Shown: positions 12,549 to 24,550 of the stretch, piece by piece
How the letters are laid out: each line of letters starts with the position of its first letter
How positions within the stretch are numbered: position 1 is the stretch's first letter
Origin: Linnemannia hyalina
Taxonomy: Eukaryota; Mortierellomycota; Mortierellomycetes; Mortierellales; Mortierellaceae
Direction of reading: 5' to 3'
DNA length: 64,000 bases
Assembly (NCBI GenBank): GCA_019671135.1
Contig: JAHRHY010000010.1
Span: forward strand, 372,001-436,000
The notes under the pieces: generated by a model
What the model was told of the DNA's origin: nothing
What the model saw: the letters and a program-made list of their open reading frames with translations, nothing else
Database searches by the model: none
Made by a program: the position numbers and the translations under genes

Positions 12549-13571
12549 GCTGTTCCACAAAAGATGTTCGGTAAATGGGAGAGAGCCTTTGATGAATCCC
12601 ATCCCTTTGTCTTGCTCGCTCGCTCGCACGTTTGTCTACCTCGTTAAGTTAACCGCAAAAAATGCCTGTGCATCGGTGTAGTAGTCAAATCAAAAAAAAT
12701 GCAAAAAGCAAGCTCCCTCCCGCTTGCATGAAAGAAGGGTCCTTCAAGGGTCGTTCTCTTCTTTTCTCGTTGTTCGTCGTCAATGATGTGGTCTCCTCTC
12801 CACGGCTATTTTTGCCTTTTTTTTTTTTTTCCACAGGAGGTTTACTGTCCTTGAGGAGCAGAGACGCGTTTCATGGAAACTTTGGAAAAAGGTGCAGATG
12901 GCGCCTTCTAGCGAACAAACGGAGGAAATGATTTCTTTTTTGTTCAAGCAATCACAAAGGGGTGGCGAAAAAAATAGAGGATCAAAAGAAGGGCGGTAGT
13001 TAAAGTTGACCCAAATCTATGCCAGAGCGGGGTCCAAAAGGGTTGATGGAAAAGAGGAGGCGGCATCCCTCACTCAGAAGTGCGACAGTATGTTAGAAGT
13101 AGAACAGAAAAGAAGCGAACTCGAAAAGAAGGCGTCCAAAGAAGGAGGCAAGAGGGAGCTAATGTCCGATGTCGAGAAAGGACAGAAGCTAGTCGGGGTC
13201 AAGGTTGATCCTCAAACCTCGGTAACTCTTTTACTTTTCTCGCATGTCAACTGTCCGCTTTGTTTTGTTTCTCCACAAGAGCATTAACATGCTTATTTTG
13301 ATGTTTTGTAAGGGTCAATGACTATTTTGGTCGTATCTATGCATGGGTAGATGGCTTTCCTGAATTTCTTGAAGTAGGTCACCTGCCTCCTTTGTGTTTC
13401 TGCTGCGGTCTGCTTGACGATGGCAGTTCGGACTCTGCTCAACAAGGACTAGCGCCCGTGTCGTAGAAAGAATACTCACTCACACAAAAACACTACCTGG
13501 TGAGGTAAGGCGAATGAATGACTTGACTTTGAGGGATTTTCTTTATTGTTTTATGTTTGCTCACACCAATG

Positions 13572-13606
<35 letters not shown>

Positions 13607-14073
13607 ATTCGACAGGTCGTGCCCAATGCCTTTACACATTCATCTCTCCATTATTCGTTATCGATGTAGGCTTTTGGCGGTGGGTTAGCAGGGTTACCCA
13701 TCTTGTAATTGTTCTTGCTTCCTCCCCTTCCATTTCATCTCGTGAGGGATTTTTCCAGTTCTATCGGTCCGAGCAAACATGCAACCAAAAACGACCTTGC
13801 AGAATACTGGTACTGTACATACCCTGGGCATACACCCCGCACATTCCACCTTTTCTTTTTGTCGTCATGGACAGGACAAAGTCCGGTGCTCGCCTCTACC
13901 CTTTCTCGCTCTCGTTTTCGTTTCTGCCCACCTTAAATAGGACCGATCCCCCTGCAGTCTTTTCAAGCTTAACTCGCTTTTTCCTCCTCTTCAAAACAAG
14001 CACTCTTTCTCCTCTCACCACTCTCTTCTACTCCAATAATCATTCCTCCTCACATAAAAACAACAACGCCAAT
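12549..14073. other. Intergenic region with long poly-A tract
   Basis: No gene is supported between the divergent CBM14 gene and the small membrane protein. A run of 33 A lies at 13572-13604, with no flanking target-site duplication visible. A TTAAATA element at about 13933 and a CT-rich leader precede the next gene. An open frame at 13006-13287 is lysine/glutamate-rich and resembles nothing known. Confidence 0.5.
13572..13604. repeat. Homopolymer A run (about 33)
   Basis: An uninterrupted A tract directly visible in the sequence. Its exact length may be affected by sequencing. Confidence 0.9.
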
Positions 14074-14571
14074 ATGTCGGCCACAACAACCCTACTAGCC
14101 TGGCTCATACCCGTCCTCATTCTCGCCATAGCCTTCATTGCCTGGCGCGTCTACGTCTACAAAACCCAAGGTCCCTTCCTACCAGAGTCCCTTCGCCGAA
14201 ACGTCTTTGCCCGCACCCGGAGTATTATCCCAAGAACCCTCTCCTTCAACTCCTCCAACAAGGATGTCCTCCCAACCACTACACCCGCCGGGGCCGAGGC
14301 CACCAAGCCAATGGGTCCAATTGGTGCAGCAGGGGCAATACGCAACGAAACGAAGATCGATATGCCCAGTGCCGATGCGACTTCCCAACAACAGCCACCC
14401 ATGGCCTCCATATCCTCAGATCACAGCCGTTATGTCGCTGCTCATTCCTTTGCTGCCGAGCCCTGCGACCGCAAGTCGCCTTCGCCTGCCGCAGGTGCTG
14501 ATGGTTCGATATCCTCGGGACAGGGACATGCTCCCTCTCCTGCTATTTCTCGTCTTATAGCCATGAAGTAG
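14074..14571 (+). CDS. Small single-pass membrane protein, unknown function
   Basis: Single-exon frame for 165 residues. Residues about 5-27 form a clear membrane segment (LLAWLIPVLILAIAFIAW) close to the N-terminus, followed by RVYVYKTQGPF and a basic stretch rich in R. The rest is disordered S/P/A-rich sequence. The topology suggests a signal anchor with a cytosolic or lumenal tail. The frame is open upstream to an ATG at 13867, but a TTAAATA element at about 13933 and a pyrimidine leader argue for the start at 14074. No family was recognised. Coding is supported by the membrane segment and the clean leader, not by homology. Confidence 0.5.
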   Translation: MSATTTLLAWLIPVLILAIAFIAWRVYVYKTQGPFLPESLRRNVFARTRSIIPRTLSFNSSNKDVLPTTTPAGAEATKPMGPIGAAGAIRNETKIDMPSADATSQQQPPMASISSDHSRYVAAHSFAAEPCDRKSPSPAAGADGSISSGQGHAPSPAISRLIAMK

Positions 14572-14838
14572 TAATCCCTGTATATCAATCTAGTAAAAAG
14601 AATATTCATCCTTTTCCCTAGAAACCATTTGAACACTTTGGCTGATTGAAGGGTCGTTTGAGTGATTTTTGATCATATCCATACTATCCGTAGACGATTT
14701 TCGGCTCGTCACTGTTGATACAAAAATCGCATGTACTACAAACTCTCCACCTCCTCCGACCGAATAGGTATTTGATGATTGATTTCCGACGATTTCCCTC
14801 TCCTTCACTCACATCAACACCATCCTCATTCAAACACA

Positions 14839-15478
14839 ATGATTGCCCCCGTCCAGAACCAGCTCTCCAAGTCTATGTTGATGCAGATCGGCATCGGCAT
14901 GACCCTCGGAACGTACGTTTCCCTTCCTCTCCCTCTCTCCTCCTTTTCCTCCGTTCTCTTTTTTTTATCCACTTCGGACTTCTACCACTTTATAGAACCG
15001 GATTTTTCTCTTACACGGGAGCAGCATGTCGGAAAACAACAAATATCAATATGCGAGACATCCAATGGATCCGACCCTCTACTGCATGAAATACCCCCCC
15101 TTCGGAAACATCCATCACCATAAACAGCTCCATTCACACTATCATCAACACGTTAAAATGATCTCTTTCCAAAGAACAGGACTCTAAATAACCCAGCGCC
15201 GTGGAACGCGCGACTTTTTCAACCAACACCATCCAAATCTCTCACAGCCTCTTCTTCCACACCAAATGCTTCTCACTCAATCTCCCCGACCAGCTCCGTA
15301 TCACAATTCGAAGCGTGACGAGAAAGCAAAAAAAACACCTTGACCCTAACGCGTCGTTCTCCTCCTCTCCTCACTCCCCTTTAGCACCGCTGCCTACGCC
15401 TACTGGCACAAGGTCGCCCTCGTCACCCGCAACCAGCGCGCGGCTTACTACGTCAACCTCAAGGCCAACAAGGATTAA
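14839..15478 (+). CDS. COX9: Cytochrome c oxidase subunit VIIa (Cox9-like)
   Basis: Small nuclear-encoded subunit of respiratory complex IV in the mitochondrial inner membrane. Exons 14839-14912 and 15385-15478 give 55 residues. The N-terminus MIAPVQNQLSKSMLMQ resembles yeast Cox9 (MTIAPITGTIKR...). It is followed by one membrane segment (IGIGMTLGTTAAYAYW), then HKVALVTRNQRAAYYVNL and a lysine-rich end, as in the VIIa/COX6C family. The 472-base intron is long for this window but has GTACGT and TTTAG borders. The gene is too short for most gene finders. It is convergent with the golgin gene. Confidence 0.84.
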
Positions 15479-15749
15479 ATATGGAATATAAACCACCCCT
15501 AACTTCCATGTCTTTTACTCTCCTCTCATAACCAACACCACCCTTCCACCCCCAAAACTGTTTTATGTTTGTTTTCTAATACACATTACATCCCTTCAAA
15601 ACTCGGTAACTCTTTTTCTTTCTCACTCTCCAATGGCCGATATGTTGTTCTTTCTTGTTTATACACGAAATGCGGGCCTTTTTTTTGGTTTTATTACATA
15701 TTACATGGATATTGTTGGTGTAAAGAAAGTAGAGGAAAACAGAAACCAA

Positions 15750-18700
15750 CTAATGACCTCCGCCACCAAAGAATCCGCCCAGTACCATTGAGGATGCAGA
15801 CGGCGGGGCCGACTTTTTCCGTAAAGAGGCCACCTCTGCAGGCGACAATTGCAGTACCGTCGTCAGGACAGGAAGTAAGGGCTCCTTGTCCGTCGTTTCG
15901 AGGTACTTGAGGACAATGTTCTTGAGATAGTCTACGCTCAGGTTCTGTCGCCTCTCTGCGCGGTCCAAATTGCGGATCTCTTCTTTCAGCACCTATCAGC
16001 ATCAAGTGGAGTGAGAGAGAAAAGGGAGATAAGAACATAGTCAGGTCATACGGTTCAAGACATGTTACTCTAAATTCCTATGGTGACAGCGGAAGATGAA
16101 TGGTACCTTTTCTTGATCGAGGAGCCGTTGATGGTTGGCTTCACTCTCGTTCAAGAGCTCAGTCAAGTGCTGAAGCTTGATTTGGTATTCCCGTTCTCTT
16201 GCTGACGACAGGGCTGCGGCTGCTGCTGGAGTACCGAAACCACCATGTGCATCGCCAAAGGGTGACCGCTCTACCAGTGGTTTGGCTGCCAAAAGGTCAG
16301 ACAGTGTGGCTACATTTGTTTTGAAATGTGATGGGCGTAAAAAATTAACGTGAGTGGATCGGCTCTTGCTAATGTCCGCATAAAGGTATCCGAAAAAATG
16401 TAACGAGGTGGCACTTACAGTAAACAGGCGGTCTCTCCGCTGGAAGAGACAAGGACGATGAAGTCCTAGAAATGGGTGATTCTTGATCGAGCGGGGAAAA
16501 CGACGATCGGGGTCCAAGCGCCGTCGAGATATGGAGCTGACTATTGTTCTTTTCTGGTTCAAACATCTGTGAAGCGCCAGCGCTGGTACCTCCAATGGCA
16601 GGCGAGCCGCTCTCAGCATTGGCCTCAGAGCTACTCACAAGGTCGCGCAAGTTCTGGATCTCTTGCTTGGCAGCTGCCAGTTCGTCACTCAACCGGTCCA
16701 GGATCTTTTGAAGTTCGGCGTTTTCTTCCTCCTTCTTGGCCAAACGCTCCTCGGTGTGCTTGGTGTTGCCACCCAGCTCTTGCATCAGACTCTGTGCTTC
16801 CACGGCTCGCAGCTCTTGAAGAGAGGCAAGACGGGATTCGACAGCTTCTCGGTCACGTTGCGCGTCCTTGACGGACCGTTCCATATCTTTGAGCTGTCGT
16901 GCATGCTGCCGTTCCTGACGGCGACTGATCTCGTGACTCGACTCCAAGCTCGCTATCTGATCCATGGCCAACTGAAGCTCGCCCTCTAACGTCGTCTTCT
17001 TTGATTCTGCTTCTTGTAGCTCAGCTGCTGTAGATCTAAAGCATTGGTATAAACAGGAAGAGATCATATTAAGAAAGTGCCCTTGTTGCGCGTGCGGCGT
17101 TAAATGTCGCATCACAATTGTAACGGCTTCTTACTTATTTTCTCTCGCAAGATCCTGTAACTGGCTCTGGAGCTCCTTCAGTTGACTGTCATCATCCGCA
17201 TGAACCGACTCCCGCTGCTGTTGAAGCAATACACTAGCACGCTGCTTGTACTGCTGGTATTCCACCTTGAGTTTTTCCAACTGTGAGTTCGACTGTTTGT
17301 ATTTTCCTTCCTACATGAATAAAACCTTGCTGCGGTTAGTGACACGACTCGACGTGTTATACGGCAGTCAACTCCACACAAATAAAAAACGCACCATTTG
17401 CTGAAGTTTTGTGGTGGCAGCATCCGACCGGTTCTTGAGTTCAGCCTCAAGGTCCTGTACGATTTCTAAGAAATAAGCACAAGAGGCAGGGAGATAAGTA
17501 GGCTTTCTCCTTTTCAGCATCTATACCCCGATTCCTTGCGCTAGAATTGCCAGAGATACGTACGGTTCTGCTCATTGGCCTGCTCCTGGGTAGGCTCAGG
17601 GTTCTCCAGTTTAGCCCTCAGCTCTGTGATTTCCTCGTCCTTGGTCGCAATGGATGTTCGGTACTCATTCAAGTTCTTATTGGCGGCTGCAAAGATGGCC
17701 TTCATTTTTTTCATCTTCTCGTCGTGATCCGACTTCTGCTTTTTCAACTCCCCGGTTTTCTGAGCAAGAGATTCCTCCAAGGACTGACACTGCTCCGACT
17801 TTGCCGAGAGCTGCGACCTCAACTCTTTGATTGTGTTTTCTAATTCGGTCGTATTTGCTGTCGTTGATGCTGATATTGGTGGGGTTAGTATTGGTGCTGG
17901 CACTGTTGTTGTGGACTCGTTGATTGCTGCTGAAACTGAAGATGGAGAGTCGTCAGACGTCTCTGCTGTAGGCTGTTTACTGTCTCCAGAAGATACTCCT
18001 AATGGGTCCTCCGGTGTTGCTGCAATCCCAGGAACGCGACTGCCGTCCGTCTCTGACGCGCCGTCCTCAGCCGTCAACTTTGGTGAAAGAAACTCGTCCG
18101 TCGCCTTGTTCTCCAATGAGGCCCTCATTGCCTGAATCACAGCCCTCGCCTCCTGAAGCTCCTCGTTCAATGCCTCCTTGTCTTCCTTGAGCAGATCGGC
18201 ATTCTTTGCAATCTAGCAAGAATAGAAGATCGTTTCGTGGTCAGTCTGGATGCAATCGCTAACATAGCAATAACGGTTCCTGGCTTTCGCGTTTTTTCAT
18301 GACTGACTTACTTCGGACTTTTCCTGAGTCGCCTTCTGAAGTAACTTTTGAAGGGCCTCGACATCGTTGTAGGCCTCGTCGAGTTGCGACGCGAGCTGGG
18401 CATTGGTCGAGTGTGGGCTGTAGGCAAACAAAGATAATAATCCCTGTTAATTAATTGATCGTTGGGCGCAAACAATGAGCAAAGCCTGTCACTTTTTCAA
18501 AGCGAACGTTACTTGGCGGCCCCTCCAGAGTTGGTGCGAGGATTGGGGTTCCTTGGCTACAGCGACAGAGTCGAAAGAAGAATGATGGAGAGGGCGTGTC
18601 TCTAGGTTAGATGGTTGACAGGATGGAGATGTTTTCCAGTTGTCGAATGCATTGAAAAGAGCGATGTCAAAGCTGGCATGCATGCCTTTCTGACTGGACT

Positions 18701-18862
18701 ACCGGCGCCGTTTTGTTGCTGCTGCTGTTGTTGTTGTCCTGCGAGGGGAGAGCCTGGAGGGCGACGGGCAGACGCAGGCGATCCAGGTCGGGAGTCCAGG
18801 GCCTCGCTAGCTAAGGCAGCGAATGAGGATTCGGATGCCTTTTTGAGGAGGTTGTTGAACAT
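15750..18862 (-). CDS. GRIP-domain golgin (Imh1/golgin-97-like coiled-coil protein)
   Basis: Long coiled-coil tether of the trans-Golgi, recruited by an Arl1-type GTPase. Exons on the minus strand: 18862-18686, 18556-18513, 18417-18312, 18212-17564, 17465-17395, 17310-17135, 17035-16419, 16309-16107 and 15992-15750, about 761 residues. The N-terminus FNNLLKKASESSF is an amphipathic helix, followed by a short polyQ tract. Heptad-rich coiled coil then runs through most of the protein. The last exon holds the GRIP domain, with VDYLKNIVLKYLE (tyrosine about 703) and LLPVLTTVLQLSPAEV. Exon 1 is the uncertain part: the frame needs a phase-0 junction, best met by an AAAG|GCATGC donor of GC-AG type, while the nearer GT donor breaks the frame. 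Exons 2-9 are consistent. The start codon is 206 bases from that of the divergent mannosyltransferase. Confidence 0.88.
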
Positions 18863-19068
18863 GGGCGAGTCCAAGTGTAGATGAAGAAACGGGCGTTGAT
18901 AGATGAGAAAATGAAAAGAAGGATGGCAGACAAGAATAGCAACAGTGTGTAGGGCGAACACGGCTGTTGCATGGGGAAGTAAGAGAACACTCTGTTATTT
19001 GAACACCGCCACCGATCTCTTGATGTCAGAGATTTGCAAATAGGCGGGTTTATCTTTGTCTGTGCGCA

Positions 19069-21266
19069 TTGACGGATCAAGGTGCCCCCCTTCTTTTCAT
19101 ACTTCGCTTCGAGTGGAGAACAAGGATAAGCGTCTACTCGACATTCCCCAGTAAAAAGGGGAAGCAAAAGAAGACAGTTGTGTGGTGTGTGGTTATTAGG
19201 AAGAGAAGAGCGAGAAGGAACAAAAAGGAATGTCCATATCTTGGCTTGTTTTCAGTCTTCCTCACGATCGTCATTGCTATAATCATAAATATCACTCTCT
19301 TTGGAGCATACCTACTCTACAACAAAACCTTAGCTGGACCTACCTCGACTCACGACAAGCTACTCCAGGAACTACAAGAACTCCATTAAAAGATCCTTCA
19401 CGACGGCAGCTGGAACTCTCAATCGCGCAATTAAAACAGCTACTCGACGTGATCACTTCGAAACGAGTACCAAGTGCGCTATTATCGAGCTCTTTAGAGA
19501 TTGAGAAAGAGTCAAGGCTTCTTCACTCCTTTCAGGTACGGACCTGGTGTTATGTCCACGCTCCTCTAGAAGACCGCGAGACGAAACACTCATCCTCTTT
19601 TATTTCACTCGTGTGAAAACTAGGCTTTAGAGGGACTCCTAAAGACACACGACATTTCTATTCCGCGTGATGTGCCGAAGTGGACAGAAGCTGACACAGC
19701 CTACCTCAACACAGTCGCTGGATTCAACATGATGGCAGGAATGTTAAAGCAGGACTACACAAAGACACAAAAAATCGTCACCATGTTGGCTGTGGATTTC
19801 GCATGGATCTCTCGAAAAGAGCAGGTCTACAAGTCGCTTTGGAACCATGTCCTCCCAATCTACCAATCTCTGGGTACGACACTACGCCCTCGCGACAAAG
19901 AGGCACGACTGCAAGAGCTGGCAAAGACACGACCGGAAGTAGACTTCTTCCTGAGACTGGAGCAGCGATTATTCCCATGGATCCAGGTCCGCCGGAAAAC
20001 GAGCATGTCTCTTCACGGATCGTTCCATGGCCGAGGTTTCGTCCTTTGTGGTGGTGACAAGCAATTCCAGATGATGGTCACGTCCATCCAATCCCTTCGG
20101 CTCAAGCTGCACCCACAACTTTCCGATACAGGTCTCCCATATGGGCGAGAACGATCTGTCTCCCGAACGACAAGAATACATTCGGCAAATGACAAACGAT
20201 ATTGAAGTTCTAGACATCACGTACCATCTGGACAACGGCTACCTAAAGCTCAAAGGCTGGACCATCAAGCCATTTGCAATCCTTGCATCCAAGTTTGAAG
20301 AGGCGATTTTCATCGACGCAGATACTTACTTTCTCAGGGTACTTTTGAGGTCAGACTCATCGCCACCATACCTGCATTTACCATGCATCCTTATTAACAA
20401 ACATTTTTGCGTTTTATTCAACTCTATTTTTATCTCTATACCAAAGTCTCCAGAGGTGCTCTTTGGCGATCCAGGGTACTTGGCAACAGGGGCCCCCTTC
20501 TTTTACGATCGAACCATCTTGCCAGGCTGGCGCAAAGGACCGGATTGGATCCGCGCCAACATACCATCCATGTCCAACATACCCCAGACCTCCCGCCCAT
20601 TCCGAGGAACGACCGCTCACGAACGAGAGTCAGGCGTTGTGGTGATCAACAAGAGGAGGTGGCTGCCGGCGTTGTTCTCTGTATGTAAGATGAACAGCTT
20701 TTGGGAGCGCGACCTTTCAGCGTACCAAACCTTTTATGGCGACAAGGAGACGTTCTATATTGAGTTCGAGCTAGTGGAGCCTTACGCTTTTGTCCGCAAC
20801 TATGGTGGCGTCATTGGAGAGCTTAACCCCGACGACGATCAGTCGATTTGTGGAGCACAGATGCATTTGGACTATCTGGGCAGACCTCTCTGGTGGAACA
20901 GTGGACTGGTGAAGAACAAGAACAACGATGACATGAGGGATTTGTCCTTTGGATACTGGATGTCGGGAGGTGGGGAACCAGATGAATCGCGAGTTGTTCA
21001 TCAGGAACGACGAGATGAAGGAAAATCTGGCTTACGAACTCGAACTGGACTCGGCTGACGAACTACCGCCGCCTGAAGAACCGGTTGATCCGGTCTGGGA
21101 CTACATGAGAGGTTGTATGAGTGGTTGTGAAGTCGAAGCGTTGCCAGAAGACGAGGCAGAGCTAGCTAACTCGTACGTCGTCATGGACAAGATCTCCAAG
21201 AGAGCGGATTCGCTCATTGCCCAACACAAGAATGTGGACCCCAAGGGCGACTGGGACACTATTTAG
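19069..21266 (+). CDS. Mnn1-like alpha-mannosyltransferase (GT71 type), frame-disrupted
   Basis: Golgi type II membrane glycosyltransferase of the Mnn1 family. Recognisable parts: an N-terminal membrane anchor (LFSVFLTIVIAIIINITLF, about 19240-19300), RLEQRLFPWIQ, the nucleotide-sugar region VLCGGDKQFQMM, the DxD motif in FIDADTYFLR (about 20310-20338), then GAPFFYDRTILPGW and LWWNSGLVKNK. Introns at about 19537-19623 and 20339-20447 are GT-AG. Reading is not continuous. The frame slips by one base at the TTT at 20120-20122, where one base fewer would join LHPQLP to VSHMGENDLS. It slips again at the GGGG at 20972-20975, before the C-terminal NQMNRELF part that ends at 21266. A third change between the anchor and the stem (about 19350-19400) is unresolved. 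Either homopolymer sequencing errors or a decaying gene would explain this. The family call is firm; functionality is not. Confidence 0.75.
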
Positions 21267-22236
21267 ACAGCCATCCTTTTTTTTATTAAAGCAAACAACA
21301 AATTCTTAGCTATTCTCTCAACCCCTTACACCCTGCAAACAGGCAATTGCTCGGAGCATTGTCATCTTCTCTTACCTTTGCGTTCACGATGAGAGAGAGA
21401 GGAAGAAGACACCTTCTGTGCAGAGTCGCATTCCAGACCCAATTGGTGACAAATGGCTGATATTCGATTCTGTCCTATAGACATCCCTTTCAGCAGGCAA
21501 ACAGACAAACAAAGAGATTTCTATGTTTCCCCGTTCCAATCTCGACCAGGAGCAAGAATCGATTCATTTTTATTTTTTTTTGCCACGAAAGTTCATTTTT
21601 TTATTGTTGCTTTTCAGGTCAGTGAGGATCGATACCGGTTCCCGTTTTATGCGTTGCACCCGACCGGAATCACGATCTCCACTCTTGGAGGAGCTGGCAT
21701 GTTGAATCCATCCCACCGGTTTGTAGAGTCTCTCTCATGTCCTTTAGTTCTCATTTTGCCATCGAAGAGCGAACAGTGGTGTTTTCCTCGAGGTTTCATT
21801 TGTTTATTATTACAATACGGTGGACAATGCACTTGTAATTTGGGGCGCAAAGGTTATTGTTTTTTTTTTTTCATTTTCAGACCCATTCCATTCCCGACTT
21901 GAATGCTGCTGCTGCTGGGCGTTCTTACTCCTTTTCAGCACTTTACATGCCACATCGTACGCCAATTAACTTTTTCGTGATTCTCCAAAGTTTGAACAAT
22001 AGAGCCATATTTAAAGCATGGGCTGTAACCCATGATCAGCCTTCTTTCTTATTTTCTTCTCTCCTTCTTTCTTCCCCTCTCTCGCCATTCTTCTCTCATT
22101 CCACCCCCGCGCCCTCGACGACTTCAAGCAAGCCGGATATCATACCGACGGTTGTCCCTCCTTCGTCCTCGCTATCTCTTCCAATTTTGATTTCAGTCAG
22201 CACACTCCCACTTCACTCACTCCACTCACATCCGTC
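21267..22236. other. Intergenic region and tetraspanin promoter
   Basis: Short open frames only. A CATATTTAAA element at about 22006-22014 is followed by a CT-rich stretch (about 22040-22230) leading to the tetraspanin start codon, so this is probably its promoter and leader. Confidence 0.45.
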
Positions 22237-24490
22237 ATGCACACTACCATCGCCACAACAACCACAACTGTGAAGGGAATGGGCGTAAAATGCCGACCAT
22301 TGTTGCTTGAGTACACCAGCGAGACAGCAGAGAGAGCACGACAGGAGGAACTATACAGCCCACCATCACGAACGCTGCAGTGGTGCCTCGCCCCATTGAT
22401 CTTTGTTGCAACCATGGCAAGTTCTTCAACTACAACCTCTATCAGACTTCATACTGGATAATGTATTACGGACGAAAGAAGAGGTCGCTTTTAGTATAGT
22501 TGGATCTGCGAGATATGGAAGCCATTTTCTCGGTATTCCATCAAGTCATCATTGTGAAGGCAGTCAGCGTCAGCGGATAGCCAGGTCAGCAATCAACGGC
22601 CCCGCAACAAGGTTGCGAGTCTTTTTTTACTTTTGAGAAGCACGTTGAGTGGGAGCAAGAAGAGGGGCCACCCAATCTATCAGAGAGGCGATGATAGATT
22701 AGTTGTTTTTGTCCTTTGCCTCTTTCTTTGTGTGTCCATCCGTGAGCTTGGACCACGACCTGATCTGGACAAAAGGCAAGAGGCCAGAAGTGCCTTGACG
22801 AAAGAAGAAGCGAGAGGGGCCAGAATGACAGCGCCTAAAACAACTCAGGGCACCGCCTCTTGTTCCCCTCCTTTGTTCTCTCTCTCTCTCTCTCTCTCTC
22901 ACTTTTTTTCTCGCAACTCTCTCCCCCTTTTCCTCACACTCACTCTGACACACTTTCGGTTCCACACCACACCACAAACACAACCCCTCTCTCTTGTTCC
23001 CCCTCATTCCTCTCATTCCTTCGTTCCTTTGGTTCTCACTTTCCCATTCAAAACTCCCTAAAGAGTGAAAAAAAAGTACATACGCCGGATAAACAGCCAA
23101 TCCCGCTTCGTAGAAAACACAGAAAGAGCCGACAGTATTATGGTGGAACACATCGTTGTATTAACCTCTCTCTCCATGGTACCTTTTTTTTGCTTCGCCA
23201 ACGGATCGCTGTCTTTTTTCATTTTTAGATTCCGGCCTCGGCGCTATTGATCCAGGTCCTCAAGACTCAGAACCAACAACCAGACTCGATGCGCCACGGG
23301 ATTACACTGACGCCAACACTCTCCATCGGCGTCGATATCATGGGCATTGGCGTTGTTCTCGTCACTGTGATGGGCCTTCTCGGCGTTGCCAAGGGTTGCA
23401 GGCGGCTTATGAACTTGGTAAAATGAGAACGAAAGGATGATGAGGACGTTTTTTTGAGGCATCCCCTTTTTCTTACCGAGAAATGCATGGCATGACTTAC
23501 ATTCTTTCATTTTTGCCTTTCTTTTTATGATATAGTACTTTGGACTTGTAATGTGTTTCATTGCCATTCAGGTCGGATACGCAGTGGTGGGATTCATGTC
23601 AGGAGCAAACTGGGTTCATGAGGCGCTGGAAAAGTCTTGGGACAAGGCATATATGTCTGACAAGTCCCTTATCCATGACCTTCAAATTGAGGTATGCAAC
23701 AGCGGAAAAAGGGCTAGATCGTTGGTGCAAAGATGCGACTGTCATTACGTTTACAATTGACATGGACACTAATCTCGGGATTATTCTTTCTCCTTTCCAA
23801 TAGTCCCGTTGTCAAGGATTTTACAGTCGAGGCGACAGAGCGGTAGCAATGCCTCCAAGCATGGAGAACTATCTTGTTCCTTGTGCTGAGATCTTGAACC
23901 TGCGGTTTGGAAAGCGGCTTCAGCGGATGGGATACCTCATTCTCTGTATTCGGATGATCCAGGCAAGTGATGTCTGTGAAGTCGCGTGTGTTAGTTGATT
24001 GTTGTTCTCGATGTCTTTTTTATGCGCGTGATGAGTCGAGGAGCAAGGAACAAAAACAAAACAAATGAAGAAAAGAAAAGGGGCCTAACCCATTTGGCAC
24101 TGATCTCATTCCAACTCCAAATGACTGCAATAGTTGACGGGCGTGTTCTTACTGTCGGTTTTGTTCAAGCACCTTGCAGTTCTCGATCAGGAAGATGCGG
24201 AGGATGAAGACAACATCAAAATCGACGAAGAATCACCATACTTCAAGAGCGAGAAGCAGCTCGAGTACGAAAACTCATGCGTACCGTTGCTTGCAGACGA
24301 AGAGGACGAAGATCTGCCCCACTACTCTGCGCACGACTACAACAACGATAGCGAGGACAGCGAGGACAGCGAGGATGGGGATGGCGGGGACGACGAGGAG
24401 CGTCTGCTTGGCAGTCGCCATGGGCGTGAATACCGTCACCTGCCTGAGTATGCAGAGGATGAGCGTGAGCCACAAGTATACGTCGCCTAG
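22237..24490 (+). CDS. Tetraspanin-like four-pass membrane protein
   Basis: Exons 22237-22420, 23123-23178, 23229-23417, 23536-23691, 23804-23962 and 24134-24490 give about 366 residues. The topology fits tetraspanins: TM1 (IVVLTSLSMIPASALLIQVL), a short loop, TM2 (VDIMGIGVVLVTVMGLLGVA), TM3 (YFGLVMCFIAIQVGYAVVG), a large loop of about 70 residues with DRA and two cysteines (SRCQGF and LVPCAEI), and TM4 (YLILCIRMIQLTGVFLLS). The canonical CCG motif is absent, as in divergent fungal members, so the assignment rests on topology and loop style. The cytosolic tail is very acidic, with DSEDSEDSEDGDGG and ERLLGS. Intron 5 has the non-canonical but strong GC-AG donor CAG|GCAAGT at 23963. The first intron (about 700 bases, containing a TC repeat) has a weak donor, so the N-terminus is the least certain part. 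Confidence 0.78.
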
Positions 24491-24550
24491 ACGCCACCAA
24501 AACCATTTTCACCTGTAAATAAAAATGAAAAAATCTCCCTCAACGCCCTC

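Noticed and set aside
13572..13604. Poly-A run as the tail of a retroposed element
   Set aside because: No coding remnant lies upstream and no flanking direct repeat is visible; a simple homopolymer is enough to explain it.
18489..18683. Alternative reading of golgin exon 2 in the AKEPQSSHQLW frame
   Set aside because: It uses the nearer GT donor of exon 1 but then puts the following coiled-coil exons out of frame. The PRNPNPRTNSGG frame keeps all later exons open.
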